Positions 33,164 to 41,884 of a stretch of DNA of 64,000 bases are shown here, one piece after another. Source of the DNA: Streptomyces violaceorubidus (GTDB lineage: Bacteria; Actinomycetota; Actinomycetes; Streptomycetales; Streptomycetaceae); assembly GCF_000717995.1 (NCBI RefSeq), contig NZ_JODM01000014.1, positions 62,001 to 126,000 of the forward strand, read 5' to 3'. Position 1 is the first letter of the stretch. Every line of letters starts with the position of its first letter. The position numbers and the translations under genes are program-made. Below the pieces are notes generated by a model. That model was not told the DNA's origin. It made no database searches and saw only the letters and a program-made list of their open reading frames with translations.

Positions 33164-34432
33164 ATGCCCGCCTTCACGACCAGGCACCTCGGCGCCGTCG
33201 CCACCGCCTTCGCCCTCACCGTCGTCCCTGCCGCCACGGCCTCGGCCGCCCCGGACGCCCGCGCCGGCCTGCGCGAGGTGATGTTCGTCGGCAACAACTG
33301 GGACGGCACCGCGGACGTCATCCGGTCCACCGGCGACTTCGCCGGGATCGGCCGCATCGACGTCGTCCCGGACAGGGCGGAGCGGATGGCGGAGATCAAC
33401 GCCGACCCGATCAAGTGGATCTACTTCCAGGCCATCCGCAACGGCGTGGGCGAGGGACACGACCAGTTCGTCGACGACATGTACTCGACGCCGGACGGCG
33501 CCTCGGTGGTCGTCTCCCGGCCGAGCTTCGCCTCCCGGCCGAGCTTCGCCGACGTGGTCTCCCTCGACCTCGCCACCGGCGACATCAACTGGCGATTCCC
33601 GGTCTCGGGGTACCGCTCCGACCACATGGCGGTCTCCCCCGACGGCACCCGGGTCGCGGTCTCGGCGTCGACCTCCAACACCGTGCACGTCCTGGACATC
33701 GAGACGGGCGAGCAGGTCGGCTCGTTCGGCACCGGCGACAAGCCCCACGAGAACATCTTCAGCCGCGACGGCAGGTACATCTGGAACATGTCCATCGGCG
33801 AGGTGAACACCGCGCTCGACGCCCCCTGGCTCGACTGGACGAAGGGCGACCGGCGCATCACGGTCGTGGACGCGAGGACGTACCAGCAGGTCAAGGTCGT
33901 CGACATGCGTGAGCGGCTCGACGCGATCGGCCTCGGCGACCACTCGGACGCGGTGCGGCCCGCCGTCTTCTCTCCCGACGAGTCCAAGTTGTACTTCCAG
34001 GTCTCGTTCTTCAACGGCTTCTTCGAGTACGACGTCGCCACCGACCGGATCACCCGGACGAAGACCCTGCCGAAGAACCCCGCCACGAGCGAGGACCGCA
34101 CCACCTGGGTCAACGACTCGCGCCACCACGGCCTCTCGATGAGTCCGGACGGCGCCAAGATCTGCGTCGCGGGCACGATGGACGACTACGCGACGGTCGT
34201 CGACCGCGGCACGCTGCGGAAGGGCCCGCTGGTGGCCGCCGCCAAGCCCTACTGGGCCACGGTCAGCGGCGACGGCCGGCACTGCGTGGTCTCCGAGAGC
34301 GGCGCGGACCAGGTCACGGCCATCGACTTCGCCACCGGGGAGAAGTCGGTCTCCGTCCCCGTCGGCGACCACCCGCAGCGGGTGCGGATCGGTCATGTGG
34401 CGGCGGGCTGGACGGGGCCGTCGGCCGGCTGA
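33164..34432 (+). CDS. Secreted YVTN-type beta-propeller protein
   Basis: A 422-residue precursor. The signal peptide (MPAFTTRHLGAVATAFALTV, cleavage after ASA near 29) is followed by repeated propeller blades with the pattern S-x-D-G-x-x-hydrophobic (MAVSPDGTRVAVSAS, IFSRDGRYIWNMS, VFSPDESKLYFQVS, MSPDGAKICVAGT, VSGDGRHCVVSES). The repeats fit YncE/YVTN proteins. An 18-bp perfect tandem duplication (33515-33532 and 33533-33550) inserts the hexapeptide SRPSFA twice in a loop. RBS GGAGG at -14 region (GGAGGAGAGCAGC). It is probably repressed by the divergent TetR. Function unknown. Confidence 0.82.
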   Translation: MPAFTTRHLGAVATAFALTVVPAATASAAPDARAGLREVMFVGNNWDGTADVIRSTGDFAGIGRIDVVPDRAERMAEINADPIKWIYFQAIRNGVGEGHDQFVDDMYSTPDGASVVVSRPSFASRPSFADVVSLDLATGDINWRFPVSGYRSDHMAVSPDGTRVAVSASTSNTVHVLDIETGEQVGSFGTGDKPHENIFSRDGRYIWNMSIGEVNTALDAPWLDWTKGDRRITVVDARTYQQVKVVDMRERLDAIGLGDHSDAVRPAVFSPDESKLYFQVSFFNGFFEYDVATDRITRTKTLPKNPATSEDRTTWVNDSRHHGLSMSPDGAKICVAGTMDDYATVVDRGTLRKGPLVAAAKPYWATVSGDGRHCVVSESGADQVTAIDFATGEKSVSVPVGDHPQRVRIGHVAAGWTGPSAG

Positions 34433-34583
34433 GACCCGCTCGCGACCCGGGCCCGGAGAGTCGTCCGCGGCAGGTGTGAGCCTGCCGGGCGCGGGTAGTC
34501 GCCCCGCATCGGATGAGGCATGCATGTCCTCGACACCACTGCCCCGGAAGGAGGTCCGTGACAGCGCACTCCAGAAGAAGCGC

Positions 34584-34651
34584 CCGGGCCGCTTCCCGCG
34601 ACACGGAGCGGCCCGGTCCGCACCGGGCGGCGCCCCCACGGGTGCCGCCCG
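34584..34651. terminator. Two stem-loops between convergent genes
   Basis: CCGGGCCGCT (34584-34593) pairs with AGCGGCCCGG (34607-34616). CGGGCGGC (34624-34631) pairs with GCCGCCCG (34644-34651). They lie between genes ending at 34432 (+) and 34671 (-) and can terminate both. I see no gene in the 238-bp gap. Confidence 0.55.
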
Positions 34652-34670
34652 TCCCGCTGTCGGCCTCCGC

Positions 34671-35171
34671 TCACCGTGGGGGCAGGCGGTGCAGCTCGAC
34701 GTCCCGCAGCCTGCCGTCGGCGACCGTGGCGGTCATGTAGGTGCGGTAGGGCTGACGGCGCCGGTCCGTCGGGGACCCCGGGTTGAGCAGTCGCAGGCCG
34801 GTGGCCGCGGTGGTGTCCCAGGGGATGTGGCTGTGCCCGAAGACGAGCACGTCGAGGTCGGGGAAGCGGGCGGCGCAGCGGGCCTCCCGGCCCTGCGCGG
34901 CGCCCGTCTCGTGGACGACGCCGAAGCGCAGGCCGCCGAGGTCCGCGTACGCCACCTCGGGCAGCCGGGCGCGCAGCGCGGGTACGTCGTTGTTGCCGTG
35001 GACGCCGAGGAGCCGGCGGCTGCGGCTCTCCAGCAGGTCGAGGGTGGCCGTGTCGACCCAGTCGCCCGCGTGCAGGACGACGTCCGCGCGCGGGATCTCC
35101 GCCAGCAGCGGCGCCGGCAGTTCCTTGGCGCGCTTGGGCAGGTGGGTGTCGGACGTGATCAGCAGGCGCAC
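34671..35171 (-). CDS. YfcE-type metallophosphoesterase
   Basis: A 166-residue calcineurin-like phosphoesterase. The metal motifs are SDTHLP (D-x-H), VLHAGDWVD (GD), GVHGNND (GN-N/D), VFGHSH and LLNPGS. This is the small YfcE/MJ0936 subgroup, usually Mn-dependent phosphodiesterases on model substrates; the physiological substrate is open. The start ATG lies just before a divergent regulatory region with two dyads shared with the isochorismatase gene. Confidence 0.88.
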   Translation of the reverse strand: MRLLITSDTHLPKRAKELPAPLLAEIPRADVVLHAGDWVDTATLDLLESRSRRLLGVHGNNDVPALRARLPEVAYADLGGLRFGVVHETGAAQGREARCAARFPDLDVLVFGHSHIPWDTTAATGLRLLNPGSPTDRRRQPYRTYMTATVADGRLRDVELHRLPPR

Positions 35172-35187
35172 GCCTCCAGCTTAATCG

Positions 35188-35228
35188 ACAGGTAAAACTG
35201 TGCAGTCGCACTGGACAGTCTTACCTGT
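35188..35228. promoter_or_regulatory. Two 14-bp dyads (ACAG-N6-CTGT) in divergent promoter region
   Basis: ACAGGTAAAACTGT (35188-35201) and ACAGTCTTACCTGT (35215-35228) are dyads with the same arms and spacer, and are reverse complements of each other at 13 of 14 positions. Together they form a larger inverted repeat (ACAGGTAA ... TTACCTGT). They lie between the divergent metallophosphoesterase (start 35171) and isochorismatase (start 35294) genes. Confidence 0.65.
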
Positions 35229-35293
35229 GGAATTTACGGTGGGACGTCGATCGCGACCGAACCGTGTGAGAACCATCCGAAAGGCACCACCCC

Positions 35294-35878
35294 ATGGCCG
35301 TCACCGCCCTCGACCCCCGCACGGCCCTCGTCGTGATCGACCTCCAGGCCGGCATCGTCGCCGCGCCCACCGCGCCGTACACCGGCGCGGAGGTCGTCTC
35401 CCGCAGCGCCGAACTGGCCGAGGCGTTCCGGGCCCGCGACCTGCCCGTGGTGCTGGTCCGGGTCTCCTTCGCCCCCGACGGGGCGGACGCCGTGCCCGGC
35501 CGTACCGAGGCCGGCGGCGCCGGCGGCCCGCGGCCCGAGGGCTGGGACGTCGTCGTCGACGAGTTGGCCGGGCACCCCGGGGACATCACCGTCACCAAGC
35601 GCAACTGGGGCGCCTTCCACGGCACCGGCCTCGACGTCGGGCTGCGCCGCCGCGGCGTCACCCAGATCGTGCTCTGCGGCATCGCCACCAGCATCGGGGT
35701 GGAGTCCACCGCCCGCGCCGCCCACGAACACGGCTACCACGTCACGCTCGCCACCGACGCCATGAGCGACATGAGCGCCGAGGCGCACCGCGGCAGTGTC
35801 GAGCGGATCTTCCCGCGCCTGGGCGAGACGGGCTCGACGCGGGAGATCCTGGAACTGCTGGCCAAGACGCACCGCTGA
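35294..35878 (+). CDS. Isochorismatase-family cysteine hydrolase
   Basis: A 194-residue protein. The catalytic triad of the family is visible: Asp in TALVVIDLQAG, Lys in VTKRNWGAFHGTGLD, and Cys in QIVLCGIATSIGVESTARAA. Related enzymes hydrolyse isochorismate, nicotinamide or other amides. The lack of siderophore genes nearby argues against a dedicated isochorismatase. It starts with ATG after GAAAGGCACCACCCC. Probably regulated through the paired dyads upstream. It is convergent with the dehydratase gene, 15 bp apart. Confidence 0.87.
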   Translation: MAVTALDPRTALVVIDLQAGIVAAPTAPYTGAEVVSRSAELAEAFRARDLPVVLVRVSFAPDGADAVPGRTEAGGAGGPRPEGWDVVVDELAGHPGDITVTKRNWGAFHGTGLDVGLRRRGVTQIVLCGIATSIGVESTARAAHEHGYHVTLATDAMSDMSAEAHRGSVERIFPRLGETGSTREILELLAKTHR

Positions 35879-35893
35879 CGGGCCGGACGCCTC

Positions 35894-36868
35894 TCACTCC
35901 GCTTCGGTGCGCCGCGCGAGCGGCTCCCACCAGGCCCGGTTGTCCCGGTACCAGGCGACGGTCTCGGCCAGCCCGGCCGCGAAGTCGCGGCGGGGGCGGT
36001 AGCCCAGCTCCTCGCGGGCCTTGCTCCAGTCGACCGAGTAGCGCAGGTCGTGGCCCTTGCGGTCCTCGACGCGCACGACCCGCTCCGGGCCCGCGCCGCA
36101 GGCGTCGAGGAGCAGGCCGGTGAGCTCGCGGTTGCTCAACTCGGTGCCGCCGCCGATGTTGTAGACCTCGCCGGCCCGGCCCCGGGTGCGCACCAGGTCC
36201 ACGCCCCGGCAGTGGTCGTCCACGTGCAGCCAGTCACGGACGTTGCGTCCGTCCCCGTACAGCGGGACCCGGCGGCCGTCCAGGAGGCGGGTGACGAACA
36301 GGGGCACGAGCTTCTCGGGGAACTGGTGCGGGCCGTAGTTGTTGGAGCACCGGGTCACCCGCACGTCGAGGCCGTGGGTGCGGTGGTACGAGAGGGCCAG
36401 CAGGTCGGCGGACGCCTTCGAGGCGGAGTAGGGGGAACTCGGCCGCAGGGGGTACTCCTCGGCCGCCGAGCCGGAGTCGACGGAGCCGTAGACCTCGTCG
36501 GTGGAGACGTGCACGAAGGGCGCCACGCCGTGGCGCAGGGCGGCGTCGAGCAGGTTCTGGGTGCCGACGACGTTGGTGAGGACGAAGTCGGACGCGGCGT
36601 GGATCGAGCGGTCCACGTGGGACTCCGCGGCGAAGTGCACCACCTGGTCCGCCTCGGCCGTCAGCTTGTCCACCAGCGGCGCGTCCCGGATGTCACCGTG
36701 CACGAACTCCAGCCGGGGGTGGGCGAGTTCGAGGTTGGCGGTGGTTCCGGCGTAGGTGAGGGCGTCCAGCACGGTGATCCGCGGCGCCCCGGGCGCGTCG
36801 GAGGCGAGGAGCCCGCGGACGTAGTGGGAGCCGATGAAGCCGGCGGCGCCGGTGACCAGGATGTTCAT
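35894..36868 (-). CDS. rfbB: dTDP-glucose 4,6-dehydratase
   Basis: A 324-residue extended SDR. The motifs are NAD-binding GAAGFIGSHYV, the catalytic Thr-Asp-Glu in HVSTDEVYGS, YSASKASADLLALSYHRTHG with Tyr/Lys, CSNNYGPHQFPEKL, and the nucleotide-binding end GHDLRYSVDWSKAREELGYRP. It converts dTDP-glucose to dTDP-4-keto-6-deoxyglucose, precursor of deoxysugars. Length and motifs match RmlB/StrE. The gene stands alone without RmlA, C or D, so it may supply a distant pathway or be a duplicate. Confidence 0.92.
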   Translation of the reverse strand: MNILVTGAAGFIGSHYVRGLLASDAPGAPRITVLDALTYAGTTANLELAHPRLEFVHGDIRDAPLVDKLTAEADQVVHFAAESHVDRSIHAASDFVLTNVVGTQNLLDAALRHGVAPFVHVSTDEVYGSVDSGSAAEEYPLRPSSPYSASKASADLLALSYHRTHGLDVRVTRCSNNYGPHQFPEKLVPLFVTRLLDGRRVPLYGDGRNVRDWLHVDDHCRGVDLVRTRGRAGEVYNIGGGTELSNRELTGLLLDACGAGPERVVRVEDRKGHDLRYSVDWSKAREELGYRPRRDFAAGLAETVAWYRDNRAWWEPLARRTEAE

Positions 36869-37022
36869 GAGCGGTTGTGTGCCTTGCTGGGTCGGGACGG
36901 GCGGTGCGGGACGTCCACGACGCTACCGGCGTGCCCTCGGCGGTCCGCGACCGGCCCGCAACGCGCACCGCGCCGGCACGAAGGCCGGCGCGCTGGGCGG
37001 GGTCACCGCCCTCGGGGCTCGC

Positions 37023-37211
37023 TCAGTCCTCGCCCCGGACGATGTTCGACTCCTGGCCCGGTTGCGGTGCGCGGGTGCCGCCGCCGTCCTCGACGGCCGG
37101 CACCCAGGTGCGCATCCCGCCCCTGCTCCGCAGGCGGCGGGCCTTCGACCAGCCGGTCTCCAGCCGACGGACGGCGGGTTTGCCGCCGGTGTCCGTGGTC
37201 ACGGGCATCAT
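37023..37211 (-). CDS. Putative small basic protein
   Basis: A 62-residue frame starting MMPVTTDTGGKPAVRRLETG, with AGAAGGA immediately before the tandem ATGs (37211 and 37208). The middle is Arg/Lys-rich (WSKARRLRSRGGMRTWVP) and the end is Gly/Pro-rich. The sequence looks like a real short protein, but the support is only the ribosome site and codon usage. No family is recognised. It lies in the gap between the dehydratase and the CBS gene. Confidence 0.4.
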   Translation of the reverse strand: MMPVTTDTGGKPAVRRLETGWSKARRLRSRGGMRTWVPAVEDGGGTRAPQPGQESNIVRGED

Positions 37212-37298
37212 CTTCCTTCTGGTTCCGCGTGGTGCGCTCGCCCTGCGGGTCCCCGGGCGGGGCACCGCGAAACACCAGGCACATGTCGCCCGCGGCGC

Positions 37299-37718
37299 CT
37301 AGGGACCGGGCCGGGCCGCGCTGATGTCGCCCAGGGCCGACTCCGGATCGCGCTCCACGGCCAGATCGCCGAGGGAGACGATGCCGACCGGACGGCCGTC
37401 GTCGACGACCGGGACACGGCGCACGGTGTGCTCGCGCATCAGCCGGACGGCACGGTCCAGCTCCTCGTCGGACCGTACGGTGACCGGGTCGTCGCTGCAC
37501 GCGCCGACGACGGTGGTCTGCTCCGGGTCACCGCCCTCGGCGACCGACCGGACCACCAGGTCGCGGTCGGTGACCAGGCCGCGCAGCCGGTCGCCCTCCG
37601 TGACCAGGACGGCGCCGAGGTCCCCGTCGCGCATGATGCGGGCCACGGCCGCGACCGAGGTCAGCGGCTCGACGGTCACCGGATCGCCGGTCATGACGTC
37701 GCGGACGTACTGGGTCAT
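37299..37718 (-). CDS. Two-CBS-domain protein
   Basis: A 139-residue protein made of two CBS motifs: VRDVMTGDPVTVEPLTSVAA through GLVTDRDLVVRSV, then VVGACSDDPVTVRSDEELDR through VPVVDDGRPVGIVSLGDLAV. CBS pairs bind adenine nucleotides and sense energy status. A stand-alone pair is common in Streptomyces. RBS GGGAGGAGCACCC precedes the ATG. The partner protein is unknown. The gene is 93 bp downstream of the multi-domain phosphatase on the same strand. Confidence 0.88.
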   Translation of the reverse strand: MTQYVRDVMTGDPVTVEPLTSVAAVARIMRDGDLGAVLVTEGDRLRGLVTDRDLVVRSVAEGGDPEQTTVVGACSDDPVTVRSDEELDRAVRLMREHTVRRVPVVDDGRPVGIVSLGDLAVERDPESALGDISAARPGP

Positions 37719-37811
37719 GGGTGCTCCTCCCGGGTTCTTCCCCGTTTCCCGGCTCGCTCGTGGCGCGGCCGGGCGGGTACCCGGCGCCGCGGCGGCCCAA
37801 CCGGAGGACGC

Positions 37812-40325
37812 TCAGCCGGCACCCACCGGGATCTCGCTCCACACCTGCTTGCCCCCGCTGACCGGCAGCGTCCCCCAGGTCGCCGACATCGCCTCGACGA
37901 GGAGGATGCCGCGCCCGCCCGTGGCCTCCCAGCCGATGCTGGTCGGTTTGACGGGCGTGCGCGGCGAGGCGTCGGCGACCGCGACGCGCAGCCGGCCGCC
38001 GATCAGGGTGAGGTCGAGCCGCACCTTGCCGTCGGTGTGCACCAGCGCGTTGGTGACCAGCTCGGACACGATCAGCAGCACGCCGTCGATGTCGTCGTCC
38101 GGCACCTCCCAGGAGCGCAGGGTGCGCCGGGTGAAGCGGCGGGCGTGCCGCACGGCCTCGGGCAGCCGCCACACCGACCAGCTCTCCCGCAGCGGGCGCA
38201 GGGCCATGCCGTCGTAGCGCACCAGCAGCAGCGCGACGTCGTCGTTGCGGCGGGCGTTGCCGAGCAGGGCGTCGGCGACGAGTCCGAGGTGGGCGGGGGC
38301 GGAGACGGCCAGGGCGTGCGCGAACCGGTCCATGCCCTCGTCGATGTCGGACTCCGGCGTCTCCACGAGGCCGTCCGTGGTGAGGGCGATCAGCGTGCCG
38401 GGCCGCAGTCGTAGCGGGCTCATCGGGAAGTCGGCCTGCGTCACCACGCCGAGCGGGGGGCCTCCCTCCACCTCCGCGATCTCCGTGGAGCCGTCGGGGT
38501 GGCGCAGCACCGGCGGCAGGTGCCCGGCCCGCACGCACCAGGCGGAGCCCTCCTCCATGTCGAGGTCGACATAGACGCAGGTGGCGAAGAGGTCGGTCTC
38601 CATGCCCGTGAGCAGCCGGTTGGCGTGGGAGACCACCACGTCCGGCGGGTGGCCCTCGACGGCGTAGGCGCGCAGGGCGGTGCGCATCTGGCCCATGAGG
38701 GTGGCCGCGCCGGCGCTGTGACCCTGGACGTCGCCGATGACCAGGGCCACATGGTGGTCGGGCAGCGGGATCACGTCGTACCAGTCGCCGCCCAGCTCCA
38801 GGCCGGCCGTGCTGGGCAGGTAGCGGGCGACGGCGACCGCGCCGGGCAGCTTCGGCAGGCGGCGCGGCAGCAGCTGGCGCTGGAGCATGCCGACCAGCTC
38901 GTGCTCGGCGTCGAAGGCGTGGGCGCGCATCAGGGCCTGTCCGGCCAGGCCCGCGGAGGCGGTGAGCAGGGCGCGCTCGTCGGGGCCGAAGTCGTGCGGG
39001 GTGTCCCAGCCGATCAGGCAGGCGCCGGCCATGCGGCCGCCGGCGGGCAGCGGCAGCACGGCCAGGCCGCCGGGGCCGACGTCGGCGAGGGCCGGTTCCA
39101 GGTCGCCGGTGCCGGCGGGCCAGATCCGGGCGCGTCCCTCGCGCAGCGCGGCGGCGAGGGTGGGCATGGCCCGTACCGGTGCGTCCGGCCACTCGGTGCG
39201 CCACTCCAGGCGCCACAGCTCGGGCCAGGACTCGGGGTCGGGCGGGTCGAGGACGGTGACGACGAGCCGGTCGTTCTCCAGCTCGGCCAGCGCGATCCGG
39301 TCGGCCCTGAGCGGTCTGCGCAGGGCGGCGACGACGGCCTGGCTGACGTCGCGGACGGTCCCGGCGGTAGCGAGCGCGGCGGCGAGCCGCTGGACGCGGG
39401 CCACGTCGGTCACGTCGGGGCGCAGTGTGGAGGCGTCGGCGACGGTGCCGACCAGGAGGGTGGGCCTGCCGTCGCCGCCGGGCAGCAGGCGCCCGCTGAG
39501 CCGCAGCCACTTCGGCGGGCCGGTGGGTTGCAGCACCCGGAACTCCAGCTCGCGCTCGCCGATGGTCATGTGGTCGGACTCGGTCACCGACATCAGCGAC
39601 GGCAGGTCCTCCGGCACGGTGAGGCCCAGCAGCGTCTCCACCTTGCCGTCGAACTCCTCGGGGGCGAGGCCGAACAGACGCAGGATGTCGTCACCGACCT
39701 CCGCACGGCCGGTGTCCATGGCCAGGGTGAAGGCGTCCGGCTGGAGCTCGCCGCCCTCGACCGGCCCCGCGGGGCCGGTGCTCCCGGCGGTCGAGGCGGT
39801 GCCGGCCGGGGCGGGGCAGGTCATCGCCTCGGCGATCGACTCCAGGCACGTGCGGCCGTCGGCGTCGAACCCGTCCGGGTGCTCGGTCAGGGCGAGGAGG
39901 CAGCCGCCGCCGTCCCCGCGTACGGGCAGGACGGCCAGCGAGAAGCCGCTGGACGGCACGTGCCGCGACTCCGCCGATCCGGCGAACTCCTCCGGCCCGA
40001 TCCACACCGCCTCGCCAGCGCGGTGGGCGTCGGCTACCGGGGAGCCGCCCGACGCGGGATAGCTGTCGCGGACGCCGTACAGGGTGCGTGGTACTCCGGC
40101 CGACTCGACCAGGCAGAGCAGCTCGCGGTCGTCTCCGGGTGCGTAGAGCCCGGCGAAGGAGGCGCCGGCGAAGACCAGCGCCTGTTCGAGGATCGCGCGC
40201 AGCCGCTGCTCCGGCCACGGGCCGGCGGCGATCGCCTTCAGGGCGTCCTCGGCACGCAGCGTCCTCGGTCCGCGTTCCGCAGCGCCCTCTCTCACCACCT
40301 CGCCATTACAGCGCTTATGGGACAT
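37812..40325 (-). CDS. GAF-PAS-GAF-SpoIIE phosphatase with HATPase domain
   Basis: An 837-residue soluble signalling protein. Segments in order: GAF-like (~25-170), PAS (~205-310, DDILRLFGLAPEEFDGKVET), second GAF (~335-480), PP2C/SpoIIE (~495-700; LELGGDWYDVIPL, VIGDVQGHSAGAATLMGQMR, TLIALTTDGLVE, NDDVALLLVRYD), and an RsbW-like HATPase (~705-837; LIVSELVTNALVHTDG, GGRGILLVEAMS). Such fusions combine the phosphatase and anti-sigma-kinase activities of the Streptomyces SigF/SigB-like switches. The start is uncertain: ATG at 40325 is used; tandem GTGs at 40298/40295 would shorten it by nine or ten residues. Confidence 0.87.
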   Translation of the reverse strand: MSHKRCNGEVVREGAAERGPRTLRAEDALKAIAAGPWPEQRLRAILEQALVFAGASFAGLYAPGDDRELLCLVESAGVPRTLYGVRDSYPASGGSPVADAHRAGEAVWIGPEEFAGSAESRHVPSSGFSLAVLPVRGDGGGCLLALTEHPDGFDADGRTCLESIAEAMTCPAPAGTASTAGSTGPAGPVEGGELQPDAFTLAMDTGRAEVGDDILRLFGLAPEEFDGKVETLLGLTVPEDLPSLMSVTESDHMTIGERELEFRVLQPTGPPKWLRLSGRLLPGGDGRPTLLVGTVADASTLRPDVTDVARVQRLAAALATAGTVRDVSQAVVAALRRPLRADRIALAELENDRLVVTVLDPPDPESWPELWRLEWRTEWPDAPVRAMPTLAAALREGRARIWPAGTGDLEPALADVGPGGLAVLPLPAGGRMAGACLIGWDTPHDFGPDERALLTASAGLAGQALMRAHAFDAEHELVGMLQRQLLPRRLPKLPGAVAVARYLPSTAGLELGGDWYDVIPLPDHHVALVIGDVQGHSAGAATLMGQMRTALRAYAVEGHPPDVVVSHANRLLTGMETDLFATCVYVDLDMEEGSAWCVRAGHLPPVLRHPDGSTEIAEVEGGPPLGVVTQADFPMSPLRLRPGTLIALTTDGLVETPESDIDEGMDRFAHALAVSAPAHLGLVADALLGNARRNDDVALLLVRYDGMALRPLRESWSVWRLPEAVRHARRFTRRTLRSWEVPDDDIDGVLLIVSELVTNALVHTDGKVRLDLTLIGGRLRVAVADASPRTPVKPTSIGWEATGGRGILLVEAMSATWGTLPVSGGKQVWSEIPVGAG

Positions 40326-40642
40326 CTGCGCAGCCCCTGCGGACGGGTTCCGGTGATCAGGGGCGCAGCGGAGGCTCGCGGACGGATGCTTCGCGCCTGC
40401 GGGCGGGTACGCGTGAGGACCTGCCGGTGGGCCTGGGGGCGGCGTCCGAGCGCCCCGCGTGAGGGACATGCCCGGCTGTCTCAGGAGCGCGGCCCGTGGG
40501 CGGAGCGGCCCGGCCGAGCGGACCGGTGCCCGCGGCTCCTGTCGTACGGGTGCGCGAAGGCCGGGAGCCTGCCACCGGCCGCCGCCCGGCCCCGTCGAGG
40601 GTCGGTCGGCGGTCCATGGCGGGAGAACCGGGCGTCAGCCCA
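40326..40642. other. 317-bp gap upstream of the multi-domain phosphatase
   Basis: Contains the promoter region for the phosphatase gene (start 40325) and the 3' side of the protease gene (stop 40643). Open frames here are shadows. I see no strong palindrome, repeat or terminator. Confidence 0.4.
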
Positions 40643-41884
40643 TCACCCCGTCAGCCCCGAACCGTCCCCACCGCCGGCGGCCGCACCGTCACTCCTCCCA
40701 CCCGCACCGGCGCCGTCGGCACCCGCGTCATCGGCATCACCCGCATCACCCGCACCGGCGGCCTCACCCCCGAGGGTGGCGCCGAACGCGTCCAGGGCCG
40801 TGGTCACCGGCTGGAAGAAGGTCTCGCCGCCGACCGTGCAGTCGCCGCTGCCGCCGGAGGTGAGGCCGATCGCGAGTCCGTCCCGGGTGAACAGGGAGCC
40901 GCCGCTGTCGCCCGGCTCGGCACAGACGTCGGTCTGTATGAGACCCGTGACCGTGCCCTCCGGGTAGTTGACGGTGGCGTCCAGGCCGAGGACCCGGCCG
41001 TCGGCGAGCCCGGTCGTGCTGCCCATGCGGAAGACCTCCTGACCGACCGTCGCCTCGGCGGCCCGGCTGATGGGCAGGGTCTGGTCCCCGAGGTCGACCT
41101 CGCTCGGTGCCTCGGTCGCCGGGTCGTCGTAGGTGACGAGCGCGAAGTCGCCCTCACCCGGGAAGACCGCCTGGTCGACGGTGGCGACCGGCTGCCCGCC
41201 CTGCGCGTCGGACCACTGGTCGGCCGCGACCCCGCAGTGACCGGCCGTCAGGAAGGCGGGCGAGCCGTCGCCCGCGGTGACGTTGAAGCCGAGTGAGCAG
41301 CGCGCGCCGCCGCCGAAGACGGCGTCGCCGCCCGAGGCGAAGGTCTTGAAGGTGCCGGCGGACTTCCTGACCGTCGCCCTGCCGGAGCCGAGGCCCTCGA
41401 CGGTGGACTCCAGTCGGTCCCAGCGCTCGCCGGTGACGGTGCTGTCGGCGGTCACCAGGATCCTGTTGGTGCGCGGGTCGATCGCCCACGAGGTTCCCGG
41501 GATGCTCGCCTCGGACTTCAGGGTCTGCGCGCCGCTCCTCAGCTCCCCCATGGTGTTGTCGACCTCGCGGACCTCCGCGCCCGCCCTCTCGGCCTGGGCG
41601 AGGACCTCGTTGTCGTCGCCGGGGACGACGTTGACGACGAGTCGCCGGGCGCCGGAGTCGTAGTAGGAGCCCGCGAAGGTGTCGCCGAGCAGCCCCGCGA
41701 GGCGTGCGGCGAGGTCCGGCGCGTCCGCCGCCTTGAGCGTCCTGGGCGCGGCCGCGGCGTCGTCCGAGGAGCCTCCGTCCTGCGAGGCGTTGGCGTTCGG
41801 CAGCAGGATGGCGGCCGCGCCGAGCGCCACCACACCGCCCGCCGCCATGGCGGCCCTGCGCTTCGGGATTCGCTTGTGACTCAA
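40643..41884 (-). CDS. Streptogrisin-type S1 serine protease, secreted
   Basis: A 413-residue precursor. A TTG start at 41884 is favoured because AGGAGG lies 9 nt upstream and the protein begins LSHKRIPKRRAAMAAGG, like other streptogrisin precursors. Signal peptide ~1-34, propeptide to ~185, then the chymotrypsin-fold domain with His216 (FLTAGHC), Asp246 (EGDFALV) and Ser327 (EPGDSGG). The C-terminal ~40 residues are a Gly/Ala/Asp-rich tail without a membrane helix. It is close to the 24384 protease in the catalytic part, including the identical segment [16 protein letters not shown], but without the anchor. Confidence 0.9.
   Translation of the reverse strand: MSHKRIPKRRAAMAAGGVVALGAAAILLPNANASQDGGSSDDAAAAPRTLKAADAPDLAARLAGLLGDTFAGSYYDSGARRLVVNVVPGDDNEVLAQAERAGAEVREVDNTMGELRSGAQTLKSEASIPGTSWAIDPRTNRILVTADSTVTGERWDRLESTVEGLGSGRATVRKSAGTFKTFASGGDAVFGGGARCSLGFNVTAGDGSPAFLTAGHCGVAADQWSDAQGGQPVATVDQAVFPGEGDFALVTYDDPATEAPSEVDLGDQTLPISRAAEATVGQEVFRMGSTTGLADGRVLGLDATVNYPEGTVTGLIQTDVCAEPGDSGGSLFTRDGLAIGLTSGGSGDCTVGGETFFQPVTTALDAFGATLGGEAAGAGDAGDADDAGADGAGAGGRSDGAAAGGGDGSGLTG

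Noticed and set aside
35894..36868. Part of a deoxysugar antibiotic cluster
   Set aside because: None of the usual partner genes (thymidylyltransferase, epimerase, glycosyltransferase, polyketide synthase) is in the window.
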